From contig NZ_JPIM01000017.1 of assembly GCF_000735195.1 (NCBI RefSeq), positions 1-51,595 on the forward strand: a DNA stretch of 51,595 nucleotides. The letters run 5' to 3'. The notes below the pieces were generated by a model that worked only from the letters and a program-made list of their open reading frames with translations, was not told the DNA's origin and ran no database searches. This document shows, one piece after another, positions 8,616 to 18,510 of this stretch (position 1 is the first letter of the stretch; each line of letters opens with the position of its first letter). This DNA is from Chloroflexus sp. MS-G (GTDB lineage Bacteria; Chloroflexota; Chloroflexia; Chloroflexales; Chloroflexaceae). The translations under genes and the position numbers were made by a program.

Positions 8616-9500
8616 ATGACAACATTGTCTACGCTTTGGGAAATTGAGAGTCCACTGGGGCCGGTTGCTTTCCGAGTTTCAGGGCAAGGACGTCCAGTGA
8701 TCTTCTTACACGGCTGGGGGGCTTCAAGTCGTTACTGGCAGGCCGCACCGGCATTTTTGCCCGACTACCGACTGATTGCGATCGATCTCCCCGGTTGTGG
8801 TGCTTCACCCGCACCGCTTGAACCGATAACTCTAACTTCGTATGCCAGAACTGTGTTAGCAGTAGCCGACGCACTCGGTATTGACCGGTTTGCGTTAGCC
8901 GGTCATTCACTGGGTGCCGCAGTCGCTCTGGCAACCAGCGGATTGGCACAAGAGCGAGTCGAGCGTCTCGTCTTAATCAGTTTCGGTTTTAGTGCCAACC
9001 TTTATGAAGAAAGCCTGGTCACCATTGCCGGTGCTCAGTGGCAGGTAGCTGCTGCTTGGTGGCGACCGTGGTTGCTCTGTTGGCGGCCATGGTGGGAAGT
9101 CACTCACGATTGGCGGAAAGTATTGTGGACGCTGCCACCGACACCAGAGTTACTGGCCCGCCCGATGGTACGACGCCCACTCGACAGTTCACTGCTGGCT
9201 CAGGGGATCGCCGATCTGGTCGTGATGGATCCACTGGTAGCTATCGAATCGGCTGCTATTATGGGCCATCCACAGCTTAAACGGGTACTACAGCGCCCCT
9301 TGCCGCCAGTCTTGCTCATCAGTGGACGTAATGATCCGGTCTTTCCACCGGCAAATGTGATGGCGCTTAGTCGTTACTTGCGCGATGTACAGGTAGTGTT
9401 CATTCCTGACTGTGGTCATGTGCCAATGGTCGAAGAACCGGCAATATGTTATCAAACAATCACACGCTTTCTCGATAGAGAAAACGATTATTTGTCGTAA
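8616..9500 (+). CDS. Alpha/beta hydrolase
   Basis: The 294-residue product is a soluble alpha/beta-hydrolase. The oxyanion-hole segment is VIFLHGWGASS (about 28-38), the nucleophile elbow GHSLG places Ser98, and the acid and base are in GRNDPVFPP and CGHVPMVEEP near the C-terminus. There is no signal peptide. The substrate is unknown; such proteins include esterases, haloperoxidase-like enzymes and C-C bond hydrolases. ATG 8616 is preceded by AGAGGAGG at 8601-8608, which decides the start although the frame is open to 8460. Confidence 0.9.
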   Translation: MTTLSTLWEIESPLGPVAFRVSGQGRPVIFLHGWGASSRYWQAAPAFLPDYRLIAIDLPGCGASPAPLEPITLTSYARTVLAVADALGIDRFALAGHSLGAAVALATSGLAQERVERLVLISFGFSANLYEESLVTIAGAQWQVAAAWWRPWLLCWRPWWEVTHDWRKVLWTLPPTPELLARPMVRRPLDSSLLAQGIADLVVMDPLVAIESAAIMGHPQLKRVLQRPLPPVLLISGRNDPVFPPANVMALSRYLRDVQVVFIPDCGHVPMVEEPAICYQTITRFLDRENDYLS

Positions 9501-9662
9501 GACGCTCCGTATTGTGAATAAGTATCGTTCTGGGCTAAGAAGCCCTCTCCTATAAAGGTAGTAAAAGTACAGCGGCATCTACGAAAAACAACACTCTATT
9601 CGATGACCTGATACACATGAGTGGCTGTCTAAACCGCACCCGTTAAAGAAGGTGTAAGATTC

Positions 9663-9692
9663 CTGTCACAGCTTGCTTGTGTATGCTATAAT
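9663..9692 (+). promoter_or_regulatory. Promoter of the Tad pilus operon
   Basis: CTGTCA (9663-9668) and a perfect TATAAT (9687-9692) are 18 bases apart, and TGC directly before the -10 makes it an extended -10 promoter. Transcription would start near 9699, about 48 bases before cpaB. It is one of the best promoter matches in the window and is well placed for the whole pilus operon. Confidence 0.7.
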
Positions 9693-9746
9693 GGCAGCGC
9701 AATGCGCGAAGCCGACCGGCTTCGTTGAACAGGAAGGTTGCCTTCT

Positions 9747-10787
9747 ATGCAGCGTGGTGCGTTACTCTTTCTACTGATCGGACTTATTGTCATTATCGGT
9801 GGATTGGCGGCTTTTTTGATCTTGCGTGGTAGTGAAACTGCTGTCACTACCTCCCAAACGCCTGAGGTTCCGCCCCCTCCTACCCAGGTACCCTTTGTTC
9901 CTGTTGTGCAGGCGCGTGTTGATCTTGAAGCAAACACCTTGCTCAATGATCCAACAGTGCTCGAAGTCGCTGAAGTACAGATTACCGAGTTTGATGAAGC
10001 GCAGGAGTTCAGTAAGATTAATGATGTGGTCGGCAAATTATTGATTAATCCGGTTCCTGCTGGTCAGCCGATCAGGCGTGCTGATCTGCGTGATCCCGGT
10101 CTGGCACAACGTATCCCAACCCCCGAACCCGGCCAGCCGCGAGTAAAGGCGTATCCGCTCTTTGTGAATAATCTGTCCGGTGTCGCCGACCAGATTGGAG
10201 TAAATGATTTTGTTGATGTCGTGGCTACGTTTTCGGTTGAGCGTCAGATTGTTCGCCCCGGCCCGCGACAGGTAATCAACGTGAATGATAACGATCAAAT
10301 TATACGTGAGTTTGAATTTGGAGAGACACAGACCTTCTTCACGACCAAGACGATCATTCAACGTGCACAGGTATTGCAGATCGTGCGACCGGCAGTACCA
10401 ACTGCATCTGCCGAAGGGGCAGGTACCAGCCCGACCGAAACGATCCCACCGCCGCAATCGTCAAGCCTGCCGCAGGTTGATGCTTCCGGACAGCCTATCA
10501 CCGGTGGTCAGGTGGTTGAGGGTGGGGCAGGCGGTGTCAGTACATTGACAGAAGGATTTTGGATGGTCGTGTTAGGGCTGACCGACCAGGAAATCGAGTT
10601 AATGGAGTTCGCCCTGCAATCTAATGCCCGGATCGTCTTGGCGCTCCGTGGTGCTAATGATACTGCGATAGAGGAGACCACAGGTGTAACCCTTGATCTC
10701 CTGGTCCGCGAGTTTGGGGTTCCTCTGCCCCGTCCATTACCGCCACGGGTATACAGCGAGGACGAAGTTTTCCGACCGACGCCCTAG
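9747..10787 (+). CDS. cpaB: Flp pilus assembly protein CpaB/RcpC
   Basis: The 346-residue product has one N-terminal membrane segment (about 5-26), then an SAF-like domain with the segment VVQARVDLEANTLL and the RRADLRDPGLAQ region, as in CpaB/RcpC of Tad pilus systems. CpaB of diderms is periplasmic and works with the secretin; in this probable monoderm it would sit outside the membrane. The start at ATG 9747 is favoured by AGGAAGG at 9731-9737; an in-frame TTG lies at 9738. It is first in the pilus operon, 122 bases before cpaE. Confidence 0.85.
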   Translation: MQRGALLFLLIGLIVIIGGLAAFLILRGSETAVTTSQTPEVPPPPTQVPFVPVVQARVDLEANTLLNDPTVLEVAEVQITEFDEAQEFSKINDVVGKLLINPVPAGQPIRRADLRDPGLAQRIPTPEPGQPRVKAYPLFVNNLSGVADQIGVNDFVDVVATFSVERQIVRPGPRQVINVNDNDQIIREFEFGETQTFFTTKTIIQRAQVLQIVRPAVPTASAEGAGTSPTETIPPPQSSSLPQVDASGQPITGGQVVEGGAGGVSTLTEGFWMVVLGLTDQEIELMEFALQSNARIVLALRGANDTAIEETTGVTLDLLVREFGVPLPRPLPPRVYSEDEVFRPTP

Positions 10788-10909
10788 CCTATTCCATGGA
10801 AGGCAGCTATGAGGTACAATACTAACGTACCGTATAGTCTACACAATGCTTGCTCGTATTCGTGATGCTCACGTCCGTTACTAACGAGGCAAACTGAGGA
10901 GTTATCGCA

Positions 10910-12160
10910 ATGAGTGAAGGTGACAAGATTCGAGTCATGATCGTTGATGACATCGTCGATACTCGCGATCAACTCGAAAAACTGCTCTTCTTTGAAAAGG
11001 ATATTGAAGTCGTTGCCAAAGCCAGCAACGGACGTGAAGCGATTGCTCTTGCGCGTCAGCATCGCCCACAAGTTATTTTGATGGACATCAACATGCCTGA
11101 TATGGATGGGATTGCTGCGACGGAAGCGATCCTGACCCAAGACCCGACCATTCAGGTGATCATTATGAGTGTCCAGGGTGAAACCGATTACATTCGGCGG
11201 GCGATGCTGGCAGGAGCGCGCGAGTTTCTCATTAAACCGATCAGCGCCGATGATCTCTATCGCTCGATCCGTCATGTCGCACGTCTGGCAGCAACCCGTC
11301 CGGTGGTGCCGGTTATGGGGATGAGCGGTCAGACGGCGAGCGGACCGTCTGGTGTTGATGGAGAAATCTTTGCCGTATTTAGCCCGAAAGGCGGTGTTGG
11401 TGTTTCGTCAATCGCGGCGAACCTGGCGGTAGCTATTCGTCAACAGACAAACAAGAAGGTGGCGCTGGTCGATGGGAATGTTCTCTTTGGTGACCTGAGC
11501 GTGCTCCTGAATCTGCGGCCGGATAAAACGATCCTTGATCTGGCCTCGCGTATCGAAGGACTTGATCGCGATCTCTTGAACGATGTGATGGCGACTCATC
11601 CGACGCAAATTCGTGTTCTCCTGGCTCCTCCTGATCCACAGCGCGGTGAACTGGTTACCGCCGACCAGATTCGCACGATTCTCGAAGCTTTGCGTCAGGA
11701 GTTTCATTACGTCATTGTTGATACGCCGGCATCGTTTCAAGATCGCTCATTAGCTGCGCTTGATTTGGCTCAGCGGGTGATTACCCTCATGACCCTCGAA
11801 ATGCACTGTATCCGGAATGTCAAGCTCTTCCTCGAAGTGGCTGATCTTCTCGGGTATCCTGCCGATAAAGTGATGCTGGTGCTGAATAAAGCAACAAACC
11901 GTACCGGTATTCGCGCTGAAGATGTCGAGAAGCATCTCCAGCGGAAGCTGGCGTTGCAGATCGGTGATGCTGCTCAGGAAATGACGCTGGCTATTAATCA
12001 GGGTACACCCCTGATACTGGCAAAACCTAACCATCAGGTGTCGAAAGACATTATGAACCTGGCTCGTGAGTTGGTGGCTAAGTCGAATAAAGAGGCAGCA
12101 ACGAGCAAAGAAGCTACGAAATCGCGTAATCTGTTCAGTGGTTTGATCCCCCGCCGTTAA
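10910..12160 (+). CDS. cpaE: CpaE-like protein: receiver domain plus MinD-like ATPase
   Basis: The 416-residue product fuses an intact response-regulator receiver domain (about 8-125) to a MinD/ParA-type ATPase (about 148-380). The receiver keeps its acidic pair Asp13-Asp14, the phospho-acceptor Asp59 in MDINMP, and the Lys109 of LIKPIS, so it could be phosphorylated. The ATPase has the deviant Walker A FSPKGGVGVSS and the segment YVIVDTPASF. In Tad systems CpaE/TadZ localises the pilus machine at the pole. A GAGG site precedes ATG 10910. The gene lies between cpaB and cpaF. Which kinase addresses it is unknown; none is encoded nearby. Confidence 0.9.
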   Translation: MSEGDKIRVMIVDDIVDTRDQLEKLLFFEKDIEVVAKASNGREAIALARQHRPQVILMDINMPDMDGIAATEAILTQDPTIQVIIMSVQGETDYIRRAMLAGAREFLIKPISADDLYRSIRHVARLAATRPVVPVMGMSGQTASGPSGVDGEIFAVFSPKGGVGVSSIAANLAVAIRQQTNKKVALVDGNVLFGDLSVLLNLRPDKTILDLASRIEGLDRDLLNDVMATHPTQIRVLLAPPDPQRGELVTADQIRTILEALRQEFHYVIVDTPASFQDRSLAALDLAQRVITLMTLEMHCIRNVKLFLEVADLLGYPADKVMLVLNKATNRTGIRAEDVEKHLQRKLALQIGDAAQEMTLAINQGTPLILAKPNHQVSKDIMNLARELVAKSNKEAATSKEATKSRNLFSGLIPRR

Positions 12161-12209
12161 GTGGTTGCGTCCATAACCGACGGTTGCTCTACAAAGGGAG
12201 GTTAACGCA

Positions 12210-13610
12210 ATGTCATTGCTAAAGCGAATTGGAGGAGGCGTTCCGACGCCTGCCGAACCGACTCTGTCGCGAGCGCCGATTCGGCCAGAGACAACCGGTC
12301 GACTGCCGTCGGTTGGGGTTCCCAGTACTGGTACTGATGAGACGTTTCGCGAACTTCGCTCGCGAGTGCAGGATCGCTTGATTAATGAACTAAACCCCCA
12401 GATCGATTTGAGTAACCCGGCAAAAGTGCGTAAACAGGTCGAAGAGATCTTTAACGCCATTCTTGATAGCGAAAGTATTGTTCTGTCGCGCAGTGAACGC
12501 CAGCGACTCTTTGAAAGTATTGCCGCCGACATCATCGGTCTTGGTCCAATTGAACCACTTTTGGCCGATGATGAGGTTAGTGAAATTATGGTCAACGGCC
12601 CAAAGCAAGTCTACGTCGAAAAGAAAGGGAAGTTGATCAAAACTGATATTACGTTTACCGATGATGAGCACGTCATGCGGATCATTGACCGGATTGTGGC
12701 CCCATTAGGGCGGCGCGTCGATGAATCATCGCCGATGGTTGATGCGCGCTTGAAAGACGGTTCGCGGGTAAACGTTGTCATTCGACCGCTGGCGCTTAAT
12801 GGGCCGACGATCACTATTCGTAAGTTCCGCAAAGACAAGTTGACCGTCCAGGATCTGGTTCGATTCGGTTCTATGTCGCAAGACATGGCCGATTTTCTGG
12901 CTGCTTGTGTCCAGGCTCGTTTGAACATTGTCGTCGCTGGTGGAACTGGATCGGGGAAAACGACGTTGCTCAATGTGCTTTCGTCATTCATTCCTGAAGA
13001 TGAGCGAATTATTACGGTCGAGAACGCAGCCGAATTGCAACTACGTCAGGATCACGTCGTAACGCTCGAATCACGGCCACCGAACGTAGAGGGCAAGGGT
13101 GAAGTGACCATTCGTGATCTGGTCATTAACTGTCTGCGTATGCGTCCTGAACGTATTATCGTTGGTGAGTGTCGCGGTGGTGAGACTCTTGATATGTTGC
13201 AGGCGATGAACACGGGTCACGATGGTTCAATGACAACTATTCACGCCAATACGCCACGCGACGCAGTGAGCCGAATCGAAACAATGTGTCTCATGGCGGG
13301 CATGGATTTGCCGGCCCGTGCGATTCGTGAGCAGATTGCCTCGGCGATCCATGTGTTCGTGCAGCAGTCGCGTTTGAAGGATGGTTCACGGAAGGTTACT
13401 CAGATTACCGAAGTTGCCGGTATGGAAGGCGATGTGGTCGTGTTGCAAGACATCTTCGTCTTCGAGCAAACCGGAATTGATGAAAAAGGGAAGATCGTTG
13501 GTCAGTTGCGACCAACCGGTGTACGACCACGTTTTCTCGAGAAATTCGAGGCCCTCAATATCTTTCTACCGCCGACCATCTTTGGTTCGTCGGAACGTTT
13601 CAGCTTCTAA
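12210..13610 (+). CDS. cpaF: Tad pilus assembly ATPase CpaF
   Basis: The 466-residue product is the type IV secretion-like ATPase of the Tad pilus, powering pilus extension and possibly retraction at the inner face of the membrane. The Walker A motif GGTGSGKTT lies at about 243-251, followed by the Asp box, Walker B and His box region with [14 protein letters not shown] and TTIHANTP. A strong site (GGGAGG) precedes ATG 12210. It lies 49 bases after cpaE and 42 bases before tadB. Confidence 0.95.
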   Translation: MSLLKRIGGGVPTPAEPTLSRAPIRPETTGRLPSVGVPSTGTDETFRELRSRVQDRLINELNPQIDLSNPAKVRKQVEEIFNAILDSESIVLSRSERQRLFESIAADIIGLGPIEPLLADDEVSEIMVNGPKQVYVEKKGKLIKTDITFTDDEHVMRIIDRIVAPLGRRVDESSPMVDARLKDGSRVNVVIRPLALNGPTITIRKFRKDKLTVQDLVRFGSMSQDMADFLAACVQARLNIVVAGGTGSGKTTLLNVLSSFIPEDERIITVENAAELQLRQDHVVTLESRPPNVEGKGEVTIRDLVINCLRMRPERIIVGECRGGETLDMLQAMNTGHDGSMTTIHANTPRDAVSRIETMCLMAGMDLPARAIREQIASAIHVFVQQSRLKDGSRKVTQITEVAGMEGDVVVLQDIFVFEQTGIDEKGKIVGQLRPTGVRPRFLEKFEALNIFLPPTIFGSSERFSF

Positions 13611-13652
13611 TACTCCCGACGATTGTCGGCGTGAGAAGGAGGCATCACCGTT

Positions 13653-14654
13653 ATGGAACGCTTGCTCGCACCGGATATGTTGCCAGTTACACTCGCTGGT
13701 CTAGGGGTGCTTCTAATCCTGCTGATAGGTGCAGTCGTGCTGTTGATGCGTCAATCGGCAACGGCTGATGTTTCCCAGCGGCTCGAGACATATACCGGTG
13801 GTGGTCGCGTGCAAGAACGTGCGAATGAGCCAATTGCTCGTCAGGCTATTGAGCGCATCGACTCGGTTGTGTCGCGGAGTAAGCAGGGCAGTTCGATCAA
13901 GCAAGAATTGGCGCGTGCTGATTTGAAGCTGACGGTCGCCGAGTTTATTGGGTTAAAACTTGGTGCTGCACTGCTTGGGGTAGTCTTTGGCTTTATTCTC
14001 GGTCGAGCTTCGCCTGCTGCTCAGATAGCCGCTGCAATCATTGGTGCGGTTGTTTTCTCATTTATACCTAACATCTATGTGAACATCCGGGCGGCGCAAC
14101 GGTTGAAAGCGTTTAACAACCAACTAGGTGACGTGATCACCATGATGGCGAATGCACTCCGCGGCGGTTACAGCTTCTTGCAAACCCTCGATATGGTTGC
14201 GCGTGAAGCTCCAGAACCGGCGGCGACCGAATTTCGCCGTGTTGTCCAGGAAGTAGGGCTGGGTCGCTCGACTGAAGAAGCGCTGCAAAACTTGTTGCGG
14301 AGGGTACCCTCTGATGACCTTGACCTTCTGATCACTGCGGTCAGCATCCAGATGGAAGTAGGAGGTAATCTGGCGCAGATTCTTGATACTATTGGTCATA
14401 CTATTCGCGAACGAGTACGTATTAAGGGTGAAATTTCAACCTTAACCGCACAGGGACGTATCTCTTCGTGGATTATTACTGGATTACCGATCGGTCTCGC
14501 GATGTTCATTACCGTGGTAAATCCCTCCTATATGGCACCCCTCTTCACCTTTGGCTTTCCACCTGAGGCCTGGTGTTGTATGCCGGTGACATCCCTCTTT
14601 ATGATTGCGCTTGGTTATTTTGCGATTCAGAAGATTATTGATATTGAAGTGTGA
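13653..14654 (+). CDS. tadB: Tad pilus platform protein TadB
   Basis: The 333-residue product is an inner-membrane platform protein of the GspF/TadB type, with one N-terminal membrane segment, a pair near 105-150 and a C-terminal pair near 270-325, and the T2SF domain containing the pattern ALRGGYSFLQTLDMVAREAPEP followed by LGRSTEEALQNLLRR. It anchors CpaF and the growing pilus. GAAGGAGG lies just before ATG 13653. It runs straight into tadC after a 9-base gap. Confidence 0.93.
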   Translation: MERLLAPDMLPVTLAGLGVLLILLIGAVVLLMRQSATADVSQRLETYTGGGRVQERANEPIARQAIERIDSVVSRSKQGSSIKQELARADLKLTVAEFIGLKLGAALLGVVFGFILGRASPAAQIAAAIIGAVVFSFIPNIYVNIRAAQRLKAFNNQLGDVITMMANALRGGYSFLQTLDMVAREAPEPAATEFRRVVQEVGLGRSTEEALQNLLRRVPSDDLDLLITAVSIQMEVGGNLAQILDTIGHTIRERVRIKGEISTLTAQGRISSWIITGLPIGLAMFITVVNPSYMAPLFTFGFPPEAWCCMPVTSLFMIALGYFAIQKIIDIEV

Positions 14655-14663
14655 GGTGCTGCG

Positions 14664-15605
14664 ATGTCTGTGATTGATATAACTATCGTGGCCCTGATTT
14701 TGGTAGTAGGTATGGGGCTGATCATCTTTGCCGTCAGGCAAATGAACCAGTCGAAGGCGATCAGTGAACGGCTTGATCAATATACCGATGTCTCGCTCTC
14801 TCTCGAAGAGTTGGAGTTACAGCAACCGTTCAGTGAACGGGTGTTAAAGCCACTCTTTCGTTCACTGTTAACCACGCTGGGACGGTTTGGCCTGAAACAG
14901 AATCAAGAACGCTTGCGGGTGAACCTTCAGTTGGCCGGTAATCCCGGTAACATCACACCCAATATGTTCATCGGTCTGCGGATGGCGCTGGCGATTTCAT
15001 TGTTGGTCGTCGTTGGCCTGTTGGTTATCGGGCGGCTGCCGTTTATGCAGGCATTGATGGGAACGTTGATTGCAGCAATGATCGGTTATATTCTGCCTGG
15101 TATCTGGCTCGACCGCAAGATCAAAGAACGGAAGAAGAATATTCTCAAGGCGCTGCCTGATGCGCTTGATCTGCTCTGTATCAGTGTTGAAGCAGGTCTA
15201 GCATTCGATCTGGCTCTCCAGCGGGTTGCCCAAAAGTGGGATAATGAGCTGTCACGTGAGTTTCAGCGCGTGCTTCAGGATATTCGTCTCGGACGTACCC
15301 GCCGTGAAGCGTTACGCGATCTGGTAACCCGCACTGGCGTCGAGGATGTGCAAACCTTCGTATCGGCAGTCATTCAAGCTGATCAATTAGGTGTGTCGAT
15401 GTCGAAGATTCTGCGTATCCAGTCAGATCAGTTGCGCGTGCGCCGTCGCCAGCGGGCTGAGGAGGCAGCTCAGAAAGCGCCGGTGAAGATGCTGATACCG
15501 ATGGTATTCTTGATCTTCCCAGCCCTGTTTGTTGTTATTCTGGGTCCGGCTGTGCCAAGGATTATGCAGGCACTTGGTGTTATGAATAGTAATATGGGGA
15601 ACTAA
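14664..15605 (+). CDS. tadC: Tad pilus platform protein TadC
   Basis: The 313-residue product is the second platform protein of the Tad machine. It has N-terminal, middle and C-terminal hydrophobic segments and a T2SF domain with LPDALDLLCISVEAGLAFD, LGRTRREALRDLVTR and the late DQLRVRRRQRAEEAAQKAPVK segment characteristic of TadC. It starts 9 bases after tadB and is followed after 7 bases by the DUF192 gene, so the four genes form one operon. Confidence 0.93.
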   Translation: MSVIDITIVALILVVGMGLIIFAVRQMNQSKAISERLDQYTDVSLSLEELELQQPFSERVLKPLFRSLLTTLGRFGLKQNQERLRVNLQLAGNPGNITPNMFIGLRMALAISLLVVVGLLVIGRLPFMQALMGTLIAAMIGYILPGIWLDRKIKERKKNILKALPDALDLLCISVEAGLAFDLALQRVAQKWDNELSREFQRVLQDIRLGRTRREALRDLVTRTGVEDVQTFVSAVIQADQLGVSMSKILRIQSDQLRVRRRQRAEEAAQKAPVKMLIPMVFLIFPALFVVILGPAVPRIMQALGVMNSNMGN

Positions 15606-15612
15606 TAGCGGT

Positions 15613-15966
15613 ATGGTTCAAGTTGTTAATCAGACGCGACGCGCCATCCTTGCCCGCAAGTGCGAGGTGGCGCGTTCGTTTGTGGCCCGTGGTCGTGGTC
15701 TGTTAGGGCGCGAGTCATTGCCGGTTGATGGTGGATTGCTGATTGAACCATGCAGTAGCATTCATATGCTCTTTATGCGCTTCGCTATTGATGCGATCTT
15801 CGTAGATCGGCATGGGAAGGTTGTGGCGCTTTATCCAAATCTGCCACCCTGGCGTCTCTATGCCGGCCATCGTCAGGCTCGTTATGTGCTTGAATTGCCA
15901 GTTGGGGTGATTGCTGCGACGCAAACAACGATCGGTGATCAGATTGTTGTGCAACCGATAGGATAA
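15613..15966 (+). CDS. DUF192 family protein
   Basis: The 117-residue product is a single DUF192 domain, with the segments ARGRGLLGRESLPVDGGLLI, FMRFAIDAIFVDRHGKVV and YVLELPVGVIAATQT. The fold is a small beta barrel; its function is unknown. Unlike many family members it has no signal peptide. It is 7 bases after tadC and thus probably the last gene of the pilus operon. In other Chloroflexota DUF192 genes are often found next to Tad genes, which hints at a link but does not define one. Confidence 0.85.
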   Translation: MVQVVNQTRRAILARKCEVARSFVARGRGLLGRESLPVDGGLLIEPCSSIHMLFMRFAIDAIFVDRHGKVVALYPNLPPWRLYAGHRQARYVLELPVGVIAATQTTIGDQIVVQPIG

Positions 15967-16350
15967 CGTGGCAAGAAGGTCGTTCAATCGGCGTTTTCTG
16001 TTGAGTCAGGGTAGAGAAAGTAAAAGGTAACTGAATGAGGAGAATAACCGACGGGAAGGGTTTTACCCTGTCGTGCTCTAATCTTGCTCTTCCGCAAGCG
16101 AGTGTTTGAGCATTCTCTACTCTGTAAGGGTGTGGAAGTTTCTACCCCCAGTGGAATGATGGGAGAGGGGTTCTGCTCGCTCTCGGCAGAATGCGGGCTG
16201 GTGGCTCGCCTTCCAGATAATAAAGAGCGTTTTTCAGGTGTTCTTTGCGGTGCTTAGTGTGAGGCGAGAAGATCAAGTTCTCGAACGAAGGTTTTGCATC
16301 AAGGTTTATCCCTGCGGTTCAGTATGCTGTGGTAGCATTGTAAGTTCTGT
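15967..16350. other. Intergenic region after the pilus operon, no gene seen
   Basis: The 384 bases hold no plausible gene; in particular no small Flp pilin ORF is present. A short inverted repeat around 16057-16070 (AGGGT, TTT, ACCCT) may contribute to a weak terminator. No confident promoter for the following gene was found. Confidence 0.5.
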
Positions 16351-18303
16351 ATGACAGTGTTTGATACTGTTTTGTCGCGGATTGGGTTGCGCTGGTTGGT
16401 TCTCATTCTCCTGCTGGCTTTTTCTACCCTCTACGGTGTAACGTTAACGAACGTGCATACCTTCGATGCACTTTCGTACATTCTCGATGTTGACCGGAAA
16501 CCGTGGTCAGAGTTGTTTCATCCACATCACCTGTTATATGGCCCCTTGGGTGCAGTAATTCGGGCACTGGCAACCGTTATCGGATGGCATGGTAGTGTTG
16601 CTGTATGGCTTCAGGTTATCAATGCGATTGCCGGTGCGATCGGGGTGACAGTGCTTTTTGTTCTTTGCAGGTCAGTCACTCGGTCAACTGGCGCCGCATT
16701 GATAGCGAGTATCAGTATGGGTTTCAGCTATGCCTACTGGTACTACGCCGTCGAAGTTGAAGTGTATACCCTTGCAGTGGTGGCACTGATCGCCGGACTC
16801 TGGCTGATGTTCAGAATTGTGCAAACCCCAACGTGGCAACTATCGGCGTGGTTAGGTCTGGTTCATGGTTTTGCCGTTCTAGGCCATCAAACGAATGTCT
16901 TATTTGCAGTACCTGCTCTGCTGACGATTGGCCTGAGCGCAAAGACACAACGGCTTCGTTACCAGCTTGGGGTTGCTTATGTGCTACCGCTGGTGGCGGT
17001 GGTCGGTAGTGCGTATCTCTGGGTTGCCTTTGGGGTAAGTGGGATGCGGAGTTGGTCCGAGGTGTGGATATGGCTGACCGGATATGCTCAGACCGGTTTT
17101 TGGGGTGGCGCTATCGATAAGGCTAAGTTGATCGGATTGCTGAAGGGCTGGCGTGAGACGCTAGCACTCCAAGGAGGGGCATTTATTGGCATAAGCGGGA
17201 TAGTGCTCTTGCTGGCTGGTCGCAGCGCATTTTCGCGCCTGCCTCATCCGTTGTTGATCGGGGTCTTAAGCTGGTTGATAGTGTACGGTCTGTTCTTTCT
17301 CTGGTGGGAACCTGACAACATCGAATTCTGGATTGCCAGTCTGCCACCGTTGGTACTCTTGTTCAGTGCGGTATTGACGATACAGTGGATTTATCGGGCG
17401 GGTCTTGTGCTGGTGATAGCCATGTTGGCACTTAACTTGCCAACGATTATCGAACGGGGTGATGCTCATCGTGATTGGCAACGGCGAATTGCCGAGGCGG
17501 TAGCGGCGCTGACTCAAACTGGCGATCTGATTATCGTGCCCGACGGTGTGCTCGAACTGTATCTACCTTATTACTGGGGGCACGAAAATGTCTACGGTCT
17601 CAATCAAGCGATGACTGCCAGTAGTGGTGATTGGTCGGCAGCCTGTGCGCGCATTCAGCAGCGGATTGAAACTACCCTTACTGCGGGCTATGCCGTCTTG
17701 ATTGCCGACGAGGCACAACGACCACTGCCGGCGCCACCCGATCAGCCCCCAACACCTGCCGAGCGTTTCGGGCTAACTGCGGAGACGGTAGCTGCGTGCT
17801 ATGCGCCGATTCAGTCGATGTTGCAGATAGCCCCGTTACCGGCCGATCTACCGGTTTACCGGTTTATTCCACGTGCCAATGTATTAGCCGGCGGCGAAGG
17901 ATGGGATTTTCGTCGGGGGCATTGGGGGTGGCGCGCTGAGCAGGTAGAAGCAGAGCGTATAACGCCTTCGGGCTGGCATATCATTCCGGGAATTGATCCC
18001 AGGTTGATTAGCCCGCCGTTGCTTCTCTCGTCTGCTGATATTGTTGCGGTAGAGGTACGGTTGGCGGCAACAACAGATGTGCATGATGCGCAAATATTCT
18101 TTCTCGATCTGAATGGCCAGGCGCGTGAAGAACACTCAATCTCGTTTACCCTCATGCCGGGTACAGATATGACCACCTACCGTCTCCCGTTCAATAGCAT
18201 AGCTGAACAGATGGAAAAGATTGGTGGTATCCGCTTTGATCCGGTTAGTGTAGGAGATGGGGGCACGGTGATCGTTGAGTCGATTCGTCTGATTTACCGC
18301 TGA
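16351..18303 (+). CDS. GT-C type glycosyltransferase-like membrane protein
   Basis: The 650-residue product has about nine to ten hydrophobic segments between residues 12 and 375, followed by a soluble C-terminal part of about 270 residues. The first extracellular loop contains FDALSYILDV and FHPHHLLYGPLG, resembling the acidic loop of GT-C (DUF2723/mannosyltransferase-like) enzymes, which use lipid-linked sugars. The C-terminal part is beta-rich. The start ATG 16351 has no clear ribosome-binding site. It may glycosylate the pilus or another surface protein, since it follows the pilus operon, but it is 384 bases away and that link is inference. Confidence 0.7.
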   Translation: MTVFDTVLSRIGLRWLVLILLLAFSTLYGVTLTNVHTFDALSYILDVDRKPWSELFHPHHLLYGPLGAVIRALATVIGWHGSVAVWLQVINAIAGAIGVTVLFVLCRSVTRSTGAALIASISMGFSYAYWYYAVEVEVYTLAVVALIAGLWLMFRIVQTPTWQLSAWLGLVHGFAVLGHQTNVLFAVPALLTIGLSAKTQRLRYQLGVAYVLPLVAVVGSAYLWVAFGVSGMRSWSEVWIWLTGYAQTGFWGGAIDKAKLIGLLKGWRETLALQGGAFIGISGIVLLLAGRSAFSRLPHPLLIGVLSWLIVYGLFFLWWEPDNIEFWIASLPPLVLLFSAVLTIQWIYRAGLVLVIAMLALNLPTIIERGDAHRDWQRRIAEAVAALTQTGDLIIVPDGVLELYLPYYWGHENVYGLNQAMTASSGDWSAACARIQQRIETTLTAGYAVLIADEAQRPLPAPPDQPPTPAERFGLTAETVAACYAPIQSMLQIAPLPADLPVYRFIPRANVLAGGEGWDFRRGHWGWRAEQVEAERITPSGWHIIPGIDPRLISPPLLLSSADIVAVEVRLAATTDVHDAQIFFLDLNGQAREEHSISFTLMPGTDMTTYRLPFNSIAEQMEKIGGIRFDPVSVGDGGTVIVESIRLIYR

Positions 18304-18459
18304 TCCGAGCCGGTGCTGCGGAGCACGCCTGGTGGCCCTCACCTTCCCCCCAGCCCCCTTCCTCTCCCACGCTGCGGGAGCGGAAGGGGGAGGATGAGTG
18401 GAGCAGGGGCGATCCTGCGCCTGCGTCTTTCAACGATACCGAGGCTACAACCCAGATCA

Positions 18460-18510
18460 CCCCTCTCCCGCAGTGCGGGAGAGGGGTCGGGGGTGAGGGC
18501 GGCCCTCACC
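18460..18510. repeat. Two adjacent perfect inverted repeats
   Basis: CCCCTCTCCCGCA (18460-18472) and TGCGGGAGAGGGG (18474-18486) are a perfect 13-bp inverted repeat around one base. Next to it GGTGAGGGC (18492-18500) and GCCCTCACC (18502-18510) form a second, 9-bp one. They lie between convergent genes and could act as a bidirectional transcription block, or be part of the repeat element. Confidence 0.6.
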
